Shown here: positions 1-7,608 of the stretch, in pieces
Position numbering within the stretch: position 1 is the stretch's first letter
Layout of the letters: each line of letters starts with the position of its first letter
NCBI RefSeq assembly: GCF_036226765.1
Contig: NZ_CP109017.1
Span: forward strand, 3,051,501 to 3,115,500
Length of the DNA: 64,000 bases
From: Streptomyces sp. NBC_00670
Lineage (GTDB): Bacteria > Actinomycetota > Actinomycetes > Streptomycetales > Streptomycetaceae
Direction of reading: 5' to 3'
Notes under the pieces: model-generated
The model's database searches: none
Told to the model about the DNA's origin: nothing
What the model saw: the letters and a program-made list of their open reading frames with translations, nothing else
Made by a program: the position numbers and the translations under genes

Positions 1-441
1 GTTGAGGACGGAGCGGCGGGCGGCCTCGGTGGGGTGCGCGGTGAAGACGGGGCGCACGTTGAGGTTGGCCACGGTCTCGCGCACGTGCTCGGGGTCGGCG
101 TCCTTGAGCCGGTCGGCGGTGCGGGAGAGCAGGCCGCCCTCGGCGGCGCGGCGGGCGCGCAGTTCGCGGCCGCGGTGGACCTGTTCGGTGACGTTGGCGA
201 GGTGGAAGTAGGTGGAGAAGGCGCGCACCAGCTTGGCGGCGGTCTCCAGTTCGGTGCCACGCAGCAGTTCGGCCGCGGCCTCGCCGTCCTCGCGGGTCAG
301 CCTGCGGACCCGTTCGACCAGTTCCAGCAGCTCGGGGCCCTCCTGGCGGACGAGGGTCTCACCCAGGAGGTCACCCAGTCGCCGGATGTCGGCGCGCAGT
401 TCGTTGTTCGTGGTCGCGGTCTGTTCGTCGGCACTGCTCAC
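1..441 (-). CDS. ppc: Phosphoenolpyruvate carboxylase, N-terminal part (partial)
   Basis: This is the first 147 codons of a leftward gene that runs off the left edge. The GTG start at 441 is preceded by AAGGAG. The protein begins MSSADEQTATTNNELRADIR and, near residues 134-147, reads VFTAHPTEAARRSVLN, which is the conserved FTAHPTEA signature of phosphoenolpyruvate carboxylase with its substrate-site histidine. The enzyme is cytoplasmic and carboxylates PEP to oxaloacetate to refill the TCA cycle. The leading helical region (RQEGPELLELVERVRRL) also fits the family. It is transcribed divergently from the desaturase, sharing a 286-bp intergenic region. The identification is secure, although over 80 percent of the protein is outside the window. 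Confidence 0.95.
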   Translation of the reverse strand, partial: MSSADEQTATTNNELRADIRRLGDLLGETLVRQEGPELLELVERVRRLTREDGEAAAELLRGTELETAAKLVRAFSTYFHLANVTEQVHRGRELRARRAAEGGLLSRTADRLKDADPEHVRETVANLNVRPVFTAHPTEAARRSVLN

Positions 442-637
442 AGGTGCGGCTCCTTGCAGTGTTGAAGCTCGTCTGGAGGGAACCCGGGGCCGGGCCGGGC
501 GGCTGGACCGCTTCGGCGGCCGGGCATCCGGGCAGGAAGTCAGAGCGGACCACGCTGTCCGACCGAATCCAAGGATAGGTGTCCATGCGGACGCGCAGAC
601 TGTTGGGCTCTTGCCGCCGGGTGACGCGCTGCCATAC

Positions 638-667
638 TTACGTTGCCGTAGGTTACGGAACCGTAGG
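638..667. promoter_or_regulatory. Tandem/palindromic operator upstream of the desaturase-TetR pair
   Basis: Two 15-bp direct copies of TTACGNNNCCGTAGG lie head to tail at 638-652 and 653-667. Across their junction sits a perfect inverted repeat, CCGTA-GGT-TACGG (646-658). The site is 61 bp before the desaturase ATG and within the ppc/desaturase divergent region. An operator with this symmetry next to a desaturase-tetR operon suggests it is bound by the TetR protein encoded at 1735. That link is inference; the repeats themselves are directly visible. The rest of 442-727 shows no gene. Confidence 0.6.
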
Positions 668-727
668 AAAACCTGCGCCCCGCCCCCCGGCACCTGTCAC
701 GATCCTCGACCCCCCAGGGGACGCTGT

Positions 728-1738
728 ATGACCACAAGTTCCGACGTGATCGGCGACGCACCGCAGCCGTCGCCCGACTCCCCCCTCCCGTCCGCCACTC
801 TCGGTGGCGAGCAGAAGCGTTCGATCGAGCAGATCACGCTGCTCCTCTTCATCACCGTTCCGTTCCTGGCCCTGGTGGCGGCCGTGCCGCTGGCCTGGGG
901 CTGGGGCGTGAGCTGGCTCGACATCGGGCTGCTGGTCTTCTTCTACTACCTCGGATGCCACGGCATCACCATCGGTTTCCACCGCCACTTCACGCACGGC
1001 TCGTTCAAGGCGAAACGTCCGCTGAAGATCGCGCTGGCGATCGCCGGCTCGATGGCGGTGGAAGGACCGCTGGTGCGGTGGGTGGCCGACCACCGCAGGC
1101 ACCACAAGTTCTCCGACGCCGAGGGAGACCCCCACTCGCCCTGGCGGTACGGCGAGACGGTCCCGGCGCTGATGAAGGGCCTGGTCTGGGCGCACATCGC
1201 CTGGATGTTCGACGAGGAGCAGACCCCGCAGGACAAGTACGCACCGGATCTGATCAAGGACCCGGCGCTGCGGGCGGTCTCCCGCCAGTTCGTGCTGTGG
1301 ACGGTGCTGTCGCTGGCGCTGCCGGCGCTGATCGGCGGTCTGGTGACGATGTCCTGGTGGGGTGCGGCCACGGCGTTCTTCTGGGGTTCACTCGTCCGGG
1401 TGGCGTTGCTGCACCACGTGACCTGGTCGATCAACTCGATCTGTCACGCGGTGGGCAAGCGGCCCTTCAAGTCCCGTGACCGCTCCGGGAACGTGTGGTG
1501 GCTGGCGGTGCTGTCCTGCGGCGAGTCCTGGCACAACCTGCACCACGCCGACCCGACCTCCGCGCGCCACGGTGTGATGCGCGGGCAGCTGGACTCCTCG
1601 GCGCGGATCATCCGCTGGTTCGAACAGCTCGGCTGGGCGTACGACGTGCGGTGGCCGTCACGCTCGCGTATCGATTCCAAGCGGAACTCCGGGGAAGGCC
1701 GCGCCCGGCGCAAGGAGGAGACCGCGCAGGCGGCATGA
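728..1738 (+). CDS. Membrane fatty-acid (acyl-CoA delta-9 type) desaturase
   Basis: The 336-residue protein has the three histidine boxes of membrane di-iron desaturases: HRHFTH at 85-90, HRRHH at 122-126 and HNLHH at 269-273. Hydrophobic segments lie near residues 35-80 and 195-240. The family introduces a cis double bond into saturated acyl chains using O2 and electrons from a ferredoxin-type donor at the cytoplasmic membrane, which adjusts lipid fluidity. I start it at ATG 728, where the conserved-looking sequence MTTSSDVIGD begins; the open frame extends further upstream but without family features. The stop overlaps the next gene's ATG (ATGA), so the TetR gene is translationally coupled. 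The repeated operator at 638-667 probably controls both. Exact acyl substrate (CoA or phospholipid) cannot be told. Confidence 0.9.
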   Translation: MTTSSDVIGDAPQPSPDSPLPSATLGGEQKRSIEQITLLLFITVPFLALVAAVPLAWGWGVSWLDIGLLVFFYYLGCHGITIGFHRHFTHGSFKAKRPLKIALAIAGSMAVEGPLVRWVADHRRHHKFSDAEGDPHSPWRYGETVPALMKGLVWAHIAWMFDEEQTPQDKYAPDLIKDPALRAVSRQFVLWTVLSLALPALIGGLVTMSWWGAATAFFWGSLVRVALLHHVTWSINSICHAVGKRPFKSRDRSGNVWWLAVLSCGESWHNLHHADPTSARHGVMRGQLDSSARIIRWFEQLGWAYDVRWPSRSRIDSKRNSGEGRARRKEETAQAA

Positions 1739-2412
1739 TGGTCGCCGTGGCGACCGACACGAGCAGCACCTCCAGCAATGAGAAGCCGCGGCGGCCGCGC
1801 CGCACCCGGATGACCGGTGCGGAGCGCCGCCAGCAGCTGCTCGAGATCGGCCGCACGCTGTTCGCCGCGAAGGGGTTCGAGGGCACGTCGGTGGAGGAGA
1901 TCGCGGCGAAGGCCGGGGTGTCCAAGCCGGTGGTGTACGAGCACTTCGGCGGCAAGGAGGGCCTGTACGCGGTGGTCGTCGACCGCGAGATGCGGCGGTT
2001 GCTCGACATGGTCACCGGCTCGCTGACCGCCGGCCATCCGCGCGAACTCCTCGAACAGGCAGCGTTCGCGCTCCTCGACTACATCGAGGAGTTCACGGAC
2101 GGCTTCCGGATCCTGGTCCGCGACTCCCCCATCCCCCAGTCGACGGGTTCGTTCGCCTCGCTGATCTCGGACATCGCCACGAAGGTGGAGGACATCCTGG
2201 GCCGCGAGTTCAAGAGCCGCGGCTTCGACCCGAAGCTGGCCCCGCTGTACGCGCAGGCCCTGGTCGGCATGGTGGCGCTGACCGGCCAGTGGTGGCTGGA
2301 CGTCCGCCGCCCCAAGAAGTCCGAGGTCGCCGCCCATCTGGTCAACCTGGCGTGGCACGGCCTGGACGGTCTGGAACCGAAACCGCGGCTGATAGGCCAC
2401 CGGAAGAACTGA
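1735..2412 (+). CDS. TetR-family regulator of the desaturase operon
   Basis: This 225-residue protein has an N-terminal TetR helix-turn-helix (about residues 30-75, with AAKAGVSKPVVYEHFGGKEG) and a variable all-helical ligand-binding domain after it. The ATG at 1735 overlaps the desaturase stop by four bases, and AAGGAGG lies about 17 bases upstream inside the desaturase gene. Co-transcription with a desaturase suggests it senses acyl chains or acyl-CoA and represses the operon through the repeats at 638-667; that is inference from context. Its 3' end overlaps the convergent MFS gene by 71 bp. A Lys-rich, disordered leader of about 25 residues precedes the DNA-binding domain. Confidence 0.88.
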   Translation: MMVAVATDTSSTSSNEKPRRPRRTRMTGAERRQQLLEIGRTLFAAKGFEGTSVEEIAAKAGVSKPVVYEHFGGKEGLYAVVVDREMRRLLDMVTGSLTAGHPRELLEQAAFALLDYIEEFTDGFRILVRDSPIPQSTGSFASLISDIATKVEDILGREFKSRGFDPKLAPLYAQALVGMVALTGQWWLDVRRPKKSEVAAHLVNLAWHGLDGLEPKPRLIGHRKN

Positions 2413-3700
2413 CGGCCGCCTCGCCGCCGGGCCGGTCCATCTCCCGCCATTCCGGGCGCAGTCCGGCCAGGCCCGTGGTGAGCAGGTACACGGTGCCCGA
2501 GACGAGCAGCACCGGGACGAGCCCGGCGGCGGCCACCGCCGCCCCGGCGAGCAGCCCGCCGAGCGGGATCCCGGCCCAGGCCAGCGAGTCGCCGAGGGCG
2601 CGGACCCGGCCCAGCAGGTGCCGCGGCACCCGCTCGAAGAGGACGGCGCCGAGCACCGGGTTGACGAACCCCATCCCGAAGCCGCCGACGGCGAAGACGG
2701 CCACCGCCACTCCCAGCGGGACGTCGCAGGCGAGCACCAGGAACCTCGGCACCCCGCCCAGCAGGAACCCCGTGAAGAACACCATCCGGCGCCGCAGCCG
2801 GTGCGCGGCCATCGCGGCGATCAGGCTGCCGCCGACGGCGGCGGCCCCCATCGCGCTGCCGAGCAGGCCGAGCGCGGCGGGCCCGTTCCCGGACGACTTG
2901 GCCCACACCGGCAGCAGCACCGTGGCGAACGCCGCGTCCAGCAGGTTGGTGATCCCCACCGTGACGACGACGGTGAGCAGCAGCGGCTCGCGGCGCAGAA
3001 AGGCCAACCCCTCGCCGAACCGCTGCCAGTAGCCCGGTTCCGCCGTCCCCGGCGGCGGGGCCCCGGCCGCCGCGCGCCCCGTGCCTCGGGGCAGTATGAC
3101 GGCGATGATCACCGAGCCGAGCGCGAAGCAGCCGGCGTTGACGACGAGCCCCGCCAGCGGGCCGAGCAGGGCGACGAGCCCGCCGCCGGCCGCCGGACCG
3201 AGGGTGGAGGCCAGCCGCTCGGTCACACCCGACAGCCCGGTCGCCCGCACCAGCGGCACCCCGCCGCGCTCGGCCGCCTCCGGGACCATGACCTCCTTCG
3301 CCAGGTCGCCGGGGCCGCGCACGGCGCCGATCACCGCGACGAGCACCAGCAGCAGCGGGAAGGACAGCAGGTGCAGGGCGTGGCAGACGGGCACGGCGAC
3401 GGCGGCGGTCGCGCTGGCCAGGTCGGTGGTCCAGGACACGGTCCGCGGTCCGGCCCGGTCGACCAGCGGCCCGGTGAGCGCCTTGACCAGGACGTAGGGG
3501 GCCATCTCGCAGAACGCCACGAGCCCGGTCCGGGTGGCGCTGCCGGTGGTGACGAGGACGAACCAGGGCAGGGCCACGGCGGAAATCCGGGTGCCGGTCA
3601 GCGACACGGCCATGGCGGCGAGCACGCCGCCGAGCGCGCGCGGGGAGCGCCTGCCGGGCAGGGGACCGGCGGCCGGGATGCCGGGGGCGTGCCCCGTCAT
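2342..3700 (-). CDS. MFS transporter
   Basis: The 452-residue protein is strongly hydrophobic with about 10-12 predicted membrane helices and begins MTGHAPGIPAAGPLPGRRSP. It resembles the drug/efflux MFS group often paired with ArsR-like regulators in Streptomyces (a DRAGPR-like loop between helices 2 and 3, near residues 85-90). It would export or import a small molecule across the cytoplasmic membrane; the substrate is unknown. Its ATG (3700) overlaps the stop of the upstream ArsR gene by four bases, so the two form one leftward operon. The C-terminal 24 codons run antiparallel over the end of the TetR gene, so the reading frame there is constrained on both strands. Confidence 0.85.
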   Translation of the reverse strand: MTGHAPGIPAAGPLPGRRSPRALGGVLAAMAVSLTGTRISAVALPWFVLVTTGSATRTGLVAFCEMAPYVLVKALTGPLVDRAGPRTVSWTTDLASATAAVAVPVCHALHLLSFPLLLVLVAVIGAVRGPGDLAKEVMVPEAAERGGVPLVRATGLSGVTERLASTLGPAAGGGLVALLGPLAGLVVNAGCFALGSVIIAVILPRGTGRAAAGAPPPGTAEPGYWQRFGEGLAFLRREPLLLTVVVTVGITNLLDAAFATVLLPVWAKSSGNGPAALGLLGSAMGAAAVGGSLIAAMAAHRLRRRMVFFTGFLLGGVPRFLVLACDVPLGVAVAVFAVGGFGMGFVNPVLGAVLFERVPRHLLGRVRALGDSLAWAGIPLGGLLAGAAVAAAGLVPVLLVSGTVYLLTTGLAGLRPEWREMDRPGGEAAVSSSGGLSAAVSVPDRPGRATPG

Positions 3701-4362
3701 GACGGTCGCGTCCCGGTGGTCTCCTCCGGCCCGCCGGGGCCGTCCGGGCCGTCCGCCGGGGCGGGCGCGTCGAGTTCGGGCAGCAGCTGCGTGACGACGG
3801 TGACCCGCTCGGCGCCCTCGGGGGCGCGCGCCGCCGCCTCGGGCCCGTCCGTGCGGTAGCGGGCGACGACGGCCCTGAACTCCCCGCGCAGGGCGAGGGC
3901 CTCCTCGGGCGTGAGCCGCAGCACCCAGTCGCTCATGTCGAAGGTGTCCCGCCAGGGCCGGGGCATCGTCCGGAGTTCGTCGAGCGTCTGCTGGGTGCGC
4001 AGGGTGTGGGCGGAGGCCACGGACTGCAGATACGTCAGGGTCGCCTCGGGCTCGCGGTCGGCCAGGCCGGCGTCGTTGAGCTCCGTCGTCCGGTGCACGG
4101 CACGCCACCAGCGCTCCCGTGCGTTGCCGCGCTCCGCGTCCTCCTCGACGAACCCGGCCGCGCCGAGCCGCCGCAGGTGATAACTGGCCGTCCCGGAGTT
4201 GACGCCGAGGCGCTCCGCGAGCCGGGTGGCCGTGGAGGGCCCGTACCGGCGCAGCACCCCGACCAACTGCACACGCAACGGATGCGCCAGGGCACGCAGC
4301 CCCCGGGCATCGAGAACAACGGCGTCCGGACCGGCGCCCGGCTCCTCACTGATGTCGGCCAT
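3697..4362 (-). CDS. ArsR-family winged-helix transcriptional regulator
   Basis: The 221-residue protein starts MADISEEPGAG and carries a winged HTH near residues 20-95: ALAHPLRVQLVGVLRRYGPS, then a recognition helix region SGTASYHLRRLGAAGFVEE. This is the ArsR/HTH_20 type used with MFS exporters rather than the short metal sensors; no clustered cysteines are seen. The rest is helical and acidic/proline-rich at the end. It overlaps the MFS gene by ATGA. Three copies of a 14-bp repeat sit just upstream of the start (4379-4420) and are the likely autoregulatory operator. I prefer ATG 4362 over the upstream in-frame ATG at 4410 because the latter would place the repeats inside the coding sequence. 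Confidence 0.85.
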   Translation of the reverse strand: MADISEEPGAGPDAVVLDARGLRALAHPLRVQLVGVLRRYGPSTATRLAERLGVNSGTASYHLRRLGAAGFVEEDAERGNARERWWRAVHRTTELNDAGLADREPEATLTYLQSVASAHTLRTQQTLDELRTMPRPWRDTFDMSDWVLRLTPEEALALRGEFRAVVARYRTDGPEAAARAPEGAERVTVVTQLLPELDAPAPADGPDGPGGPEETTGTRPS

Positions 4363-4378
4363 GGCAGCACTGTAGACC

Positions 4379-4420
4379 GCAAAGAGTTCTTCGCAAAGGG
4401 TTCTTCGCAAAGAGTCCTCT
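4379..4420. repeat. Three tandem 14-bp repeats, putative ArsR operator
   Basis: Three head-to-tail units start at 4379 (GCAAAGAGTTCTTC), 4393 (GCAAAGGGTTCTTC) and 4407 (GCAAAGAGTCCTCT). Each unit with its neighbour forms the near-palindrome GCAAAGAGTTCTTCGC. The array lies 17 bp upstream of the ArsR start codon, where a promoter would be, so it probably holds two or three dimers of the ArsR protein. The binding is inferred. Confidence 0.6.
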
Positions 4421-4511
4421 GTGGAAGAAACTCCGCGCCCGCAGGGAGCCGGCAGGGTGCCCCCTCAGCTTGTTTGTTCAGTCTGCTGAATATCAATCAC
4501 CTACGCGACCC

Positions 4512-4561
4512 TTGACACTCCCACTCCCCCGTCTCTAGCTTCGCTTGCGGAAAGCGCTTTC
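4512..4561 (+). promoter_or_regulatory. Promoter with LacI-type operator for the pectate lyase gene
   Basis: A consensus -35 TTGACA (4512-4517) is followed after 18 bp by TAGCTT (4536-4541) as a plausible -10. Immediately downstream is the perfect 12-bp palindrome GAAAGCGCTTTC (4550-4561), the classic core of operators bound by LacI-family sugar repressors. Its position over the expected transcription start implies steric repression relieved by a plant-polysaccharide breakdown product. No lacI gene lies in the window, so the repressor is encoded elsewhere. Confidence 0.65.
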
Positions 4562-4606
4562 TCCTACTGTCGAAGCCTGCCGCAACCCCCACCTGGAGGC
4601 AAGACC

Positions 4607-6193
4607 ATGCCCCAGCACATGAGAACCGCGCTCGCGTGTGCGAGCCTGCTGGCCGGTGCGCTCGTCGCACTGTCCGGCAACCCCGCACAGGCCGCCACCA
4701 GCCGTTACGAGGCCGAGGGCGGCTCGGCGTCCTGCACCGGCACCCTCGACTCCGACTGGACCGGATACTCCGGCAGCGGATTCTGCAACGGCACGAACAC
4801 CTCCGGCGCCGCCCTCCAGTTCACCGTCAACGCCTCCGCCGCGGGCACCGCGACCCTCGGCGTCCGGTACGCCAACGGGACGACCACCGCGCGGCCCGCG
4901 GACATCAGCGTGAACGGGACGGCCGCCGGTTCCGCCTCCTTCGGCGGCACGGGCGCCTGGGACACCTGGGCCACGAAGACGCTCACCGTCCCCGTGAAGG
5001 CCGGCAGCAACACCGTCCGGCTCAGCCCCACCACCTCCGGCGGACTGCCCAACGTCGACTACCTCGACGTCGACATCCAAGCCGACGACGGTGACGACGG
5101 CGGTACGACCACCCCGCCCGCCTCCGGCGCGCTCTACGTCGCCCCCGGCGGCAGCGACGGCGCCGCCGGCACCGAGTCGGACCCGACCACCCTCACCTCC
5201 GCAATCGGCCGCGTCTCCTCCGGTGGGACCATCTACCTGCGCGGCGGCACGTACGACTACGCGCAGACCGTCACCATCCCGCAGGGCAACGACGGCACGT
5301 CGAGCGCCCGCACCACCCTGTCCGCCTACCCGGGCGAGACCCCCGTCCTCGACTTCTCGGCGCAGAGCGAAAGTTCCGCCAACCGGGGTCTTGCCGTCAA
5401 CGGCTCGTACTGGCACGTCTACGGCCTCGTCGTCGAACACGCCGGCGACAACGGCATCTTCGTCGGCGGCAGCGACAACGTCATCGAGCGGACGGTGACC
5501 CGCTACAACCACGACACCGGGCTCCAGCTCTCGCGCATCTCCTCCAGCACGCCCGAGGACGAGTGGCCCTCGGACAACCTCGTCATCAGCGCCGAGTCGC
5601 ACGACAACGCGGACTCCGACGGCGAGGACGCGGACGGGTTCGCCGCGAAGCTGACGGTCGGGACGGGCAACGTCTTCCGGTACGACGTCTCCCACAACAA
5701 CATCGACGACGGGTGGGACCTCTACACCAAGGACGAGACGGGGCCGATCGGTCCCGTCACGATCGAGGACTCCCTGTCGTACGACAACGGCACGCTCAGC
5801 GACGGGACGCAGAACACGAGCGGTGACCGCAACGGGTTCAAGCTCGGCGGCGACGACATCGCCGTCAACCACGTCGTGCGGCGCAACATCGCCTACGGCA
5901 ACGGGCACCACGGGTTCACGTACAACAGCAACCCGGGGTCGATGACGGTGTCGGACAACGTCAGCATCGACAACGCGGAGCGGAACTTCTCCTTCGACAA
6001 GGGGTCGTCGGTGTTCCGCGACAACACCTCGTGCCGGTTCGACGTGGACGGGTCGAACGACAAGACGGTCGGGGACGCGGACGGTTCGAACCAGTTCTGG
6101 ACCGGGTCGAACGGGTCGCGGTGCGCCTCGTACGACGGGAAGCTGGGGTGGTCGTTCGGATCGGACGGCAGCCTGGACGTGACGTTCGGCTGA
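4607..6193 (+). CDS. Secreted pectate lyase-like protein: CBM35-type module plus PL9-like beta-helix
   Basis: The 528-residue protein begins with a signal peptide (MPQHMRTALACASLLAGALV...AQA|ATS). Residues about 32-165 look like a carbohydrate-binding module of the CBM35/CBM6 kind (YEAEGG start, WDTW, VDYLDVD end). A short Gly/Thr/Pro linker leads to a right-handed beta-helix from about 178 to the end. Two stretches match polysaccharide lyase family 9: DGEDADGFAAK (338-348), holding the calcium-binding aspartates and a Lys at 348 in the place of the catalytic lysine, and NNIDDGWDLYTK shortly after. Such enzymes cleave polygalacturonate by beta-elimination outside the cell. The LacI-type operator at 4550 suggests induction by sugars. 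It stands alone, downstream of no partner. Family assignment is from motifs I recognise, not from a search. Confidence 0.85.
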   Translation: MPQHMRTALACASLLAGALVALSGNPAQAATSRYEAEGGSASCTGTLDSDWTGYSGSGFCNGTNTSGAALQFTVNASAAGTATLGVRYANGTTTARPADISVNGTAAGSASFGGTGAWDTWATKTLTVPVKAGSNTVRLSPTTSGGLPNVDYLDVDIQADDGDDGGTTTPPASGALYVAPGGSDGAAGTESDPTTLTSAIGRVSSGGTIYLRGGTYDYAQTVTIPQGNDGTSSARTTLSAYPGETPVLDFSAQSESSANRGLAVNGSYWHVYGLVVEHAGDNGIFVGGSDNVIERTVTRYNHDTGLQLSRISSSTPEDEWPSDNLVISAESHDNADSDGEDADGFAAKLTVGTGNVFRYDVSHNNIDDGWDLYTKDETGPIGPVTIEDSLSYDNGTLSDGTQNTSGDRNGFKLGGDDIAVNHVVRRNIAYGNGHHGFTYNSNPGSMTVSDNVSIDNAERNFSFDKGSSVFRDNTSCRFDVDGSNDKTVGDADGSNQFWTGSNGSRCASYDGKLGWSFGSDGSLDVTFG

Positions 6194-6203
6194 CGGAACT
6201 TCC

Positions 6204-6239
6204 GGGGGCGGTGAGGGGTTTCACCTCCCGCCGCCCCCC
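6204..6239. terminator. GC-rich hairpin between the lyase and the SDR remnant
   Basis: A stem with left arm starting GGGGGCGGTGAGG (6204) pairs imperfectly with CCTCCCGCCGCCCCCC (6224-6239). It lies in the 64-bp gap between convergent genes and could serve both. There is no U-run, which is normal for Streptomyces. Confidence 0.5.
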
Positions 6240-6257
6240 GTTCGGCGCGCACGGCGG

Positions 6258-6822
6258 TCAGCCGGGGGCGATCCGGCTGAGCCGCTCCCGGGCCCGGTAC
6301 AGCTCCTCCCGGGCCCGACCCACTTCCATGACCTGGTCGAAGGACTGGTTGCCGACGATCAGCCGCCGGGGCGGGTCCGGCAGCCCGGCCAGCTGCATGA
6401 TCACCGGGGCGGCGGTCTCCGGCGCCGGACCGGCCTCGTCACCCCACATCGCCGCCATCTCGGTGCGCAGGGACTCGTACTCGGGCAGGGGTTCCGTGGC
6501 CGTCGTACCGGCCGTGAACAGGCCGGTGTCGTACCCGCCCATCTGCACGTTGGTGACCTTGACGCCGAACCCGGCGGCCTCCATCGCGAGGGCGTCGGTG
6601 ACGGAGTTCAGCGCGGACTTGCCCGCCCCGTAGAACCCGACGGTGGCCATGCAGGCGCCGGTACCCATCGAGGTGACCTGGAGGAGCCGTCCACCGCCCT
6701 GGGCTCGCAGGAGCGGGAGCACCGCCTGGGCGACCCACACGGCGCCGAAGAAGTTGACGTCCAGATGGGCCCGGATCTGCTCCTCGGTGGCCTCCTCGAC
6801 CATGCCGTAAAGCACCACTCCC
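6258..6822 (-). pseudogene. Short-chain dehydrogenase/reductase, 5'-truncated
   Basis: Reading leftward from about 6822, the frame gives VVLYGMVEEATEEQ, then LDVNFFGAVWVAQAVLPLLR, the S of the catalytic triad in VTSMGTGACM, YGAGKSALNSV with the YxxxK pair, and ends ERLSRIAPG. This is the C-terminal two thirds of a classical SDR. The TGxxxGxG nucleotide loop and the NNAG motif that must precede it are missing; upstream the sequence abruptly becomes the sense strand of a TetR gene on the other strand. A deletion or inversion therefore removed the SDR 5' end. Without the NAD(P)-binding loop it cannot work as an oxidoreductase. A second, shorter copy of its 3' end is at 10226-10292. Confidence 0.8.
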
Positions 6823-7391
6823 GGCGCAAGGAACGGTCCCGGCAGGCGATCCTCGCGGCGACGCGCGCCCTGGTCGCGGAGGAGCCGTACGAGAAGGTGA
6901 CGGTCGAGGCGATCGCCGCGCGGGCCGGCGTCGGCAAGCAGACGATCTACCGGCGGTGGCCGTCGAAGAGCGCGGTCGTCTTCGCGGCCGTACTGGCGCT
7001 GAGCAAGGGCGCGGACGGGCAGGCGCTCGCGCTGCCGGACACGGGGGACGTCGAGGCGGACCTCAAGGCGGTGCTGCGCGCCACGGCGGAGGAGTTCTCC
7101 GACCCGGCCTTCGACAGGCTCATCCGCGCGCTGACCACCGAGATCGCCAACGACGCGGCGCTGGCGGCCGAGTACCGCGAGAAGCTGGCCGCGCCGCTGG
7201 ACGAGGCGAAGAAGGCACGCCTGCGCAGCGCGCAGGCAGCCGGCCAACTCTCCCCCGACGCCGACCTCGACCTGCTCCTCGAAGTCCCCTACGCCCCCCT
7301 CACCCAACGCTGGCTCCACCGCAGCGCGCCGCTGACGTCGGCATACGCGGACGCACTGGTCGAGGCGACGCTCAGGGCGTTCGCGCCTTGA
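6765..7391 (+). CDS. TetR-family regulator with a disrupted 5' end
   Basis: The recognisable protein starts around position 6819 with RRKERSRQAILAATRALV and continues with a full TetR HTH (AIAARAGVGKQTIYRRWPSK) and a C-terminal domain of the TetR_C_11/33 kind (LLLEVPYAPLTQRWL). Upstream, the only in-frame ATG is 6765, and the codons between 6765 and about 6818 are antisense to the truncated SDR, giving an unlikely leader MGPDLLLGGLLDHAV. The natural start codon and promoter appear to have been lost at the same junction that truncated the SDR. The DNA-binding and ligand domains are intact, so the gene may still be expressed from a chance start. The ancestral arrangement was probably a divergent tetR-SDR pair. 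Confidence 0.7.
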   Translation: MGPDLLLGGLLDHAVKHHSRRKERSRQAILAATRALVAEEPYEKVTVEAIAARAGVGKQTIYRRWPSKSAVVFAAVLALSKGADGQALALPDTGDVEADLKAVLRATAEEFSDPAFDRLIRALTTEIANDAALAAEYREKLAAPLDEAKKARLRSAQAAGQLSPDADLDLLLEVPYAPLTQRWLHRSAPLTSAYADALVEATLRAFAP

Positions 7392-7608
7392 CCGGGTCTT
7401 CCCCGCGTACGACACCCTCCACGAACGTGGCGAAAGCGTCGGCGGAGAAGGTGAGCGTGCCGCCCCAGGGGCGCTTCGAATCGCGTACGGCGACCCGGTC
7501 GTGGAGGTCGGCGACCTCCAGGCACTCATTGCCCTCGCCACCGCTGTAGCTGCTCTTGAACCAGGTCCCGGCAGGCGGGCCGGCGAGGGAAGCGGCTATG
7601 TCGGTCAT
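7372..7608 (-). CDS. DUF397 small protein
   Basis: The 78-residue product has the DUF397 core: WFKSSYSGGEGNECLEVAD, then VAVRDSK and FSADAFATFVEGV. These small acidic Streptomyces proteins are encoded beside WhiJ-type XRE regulators and are thought to act with them, possibly as antagonists or effectors, in developmental control. The ATG at 7608 overlaps the stop of the XRE gene (ATGA), so it is the second gene of a leftward operon. Its 3' end overlaps the convergent TetR gene by 20 bp. Confidence 0.88.
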   Translation of the reverse strand: MTDIAASLAGPPAGTWFKSSYSGGEGNECLEVADLHDRVAVRDSKRPWGGTLTFSADAFATFVEGVVRGEDPVKARTP

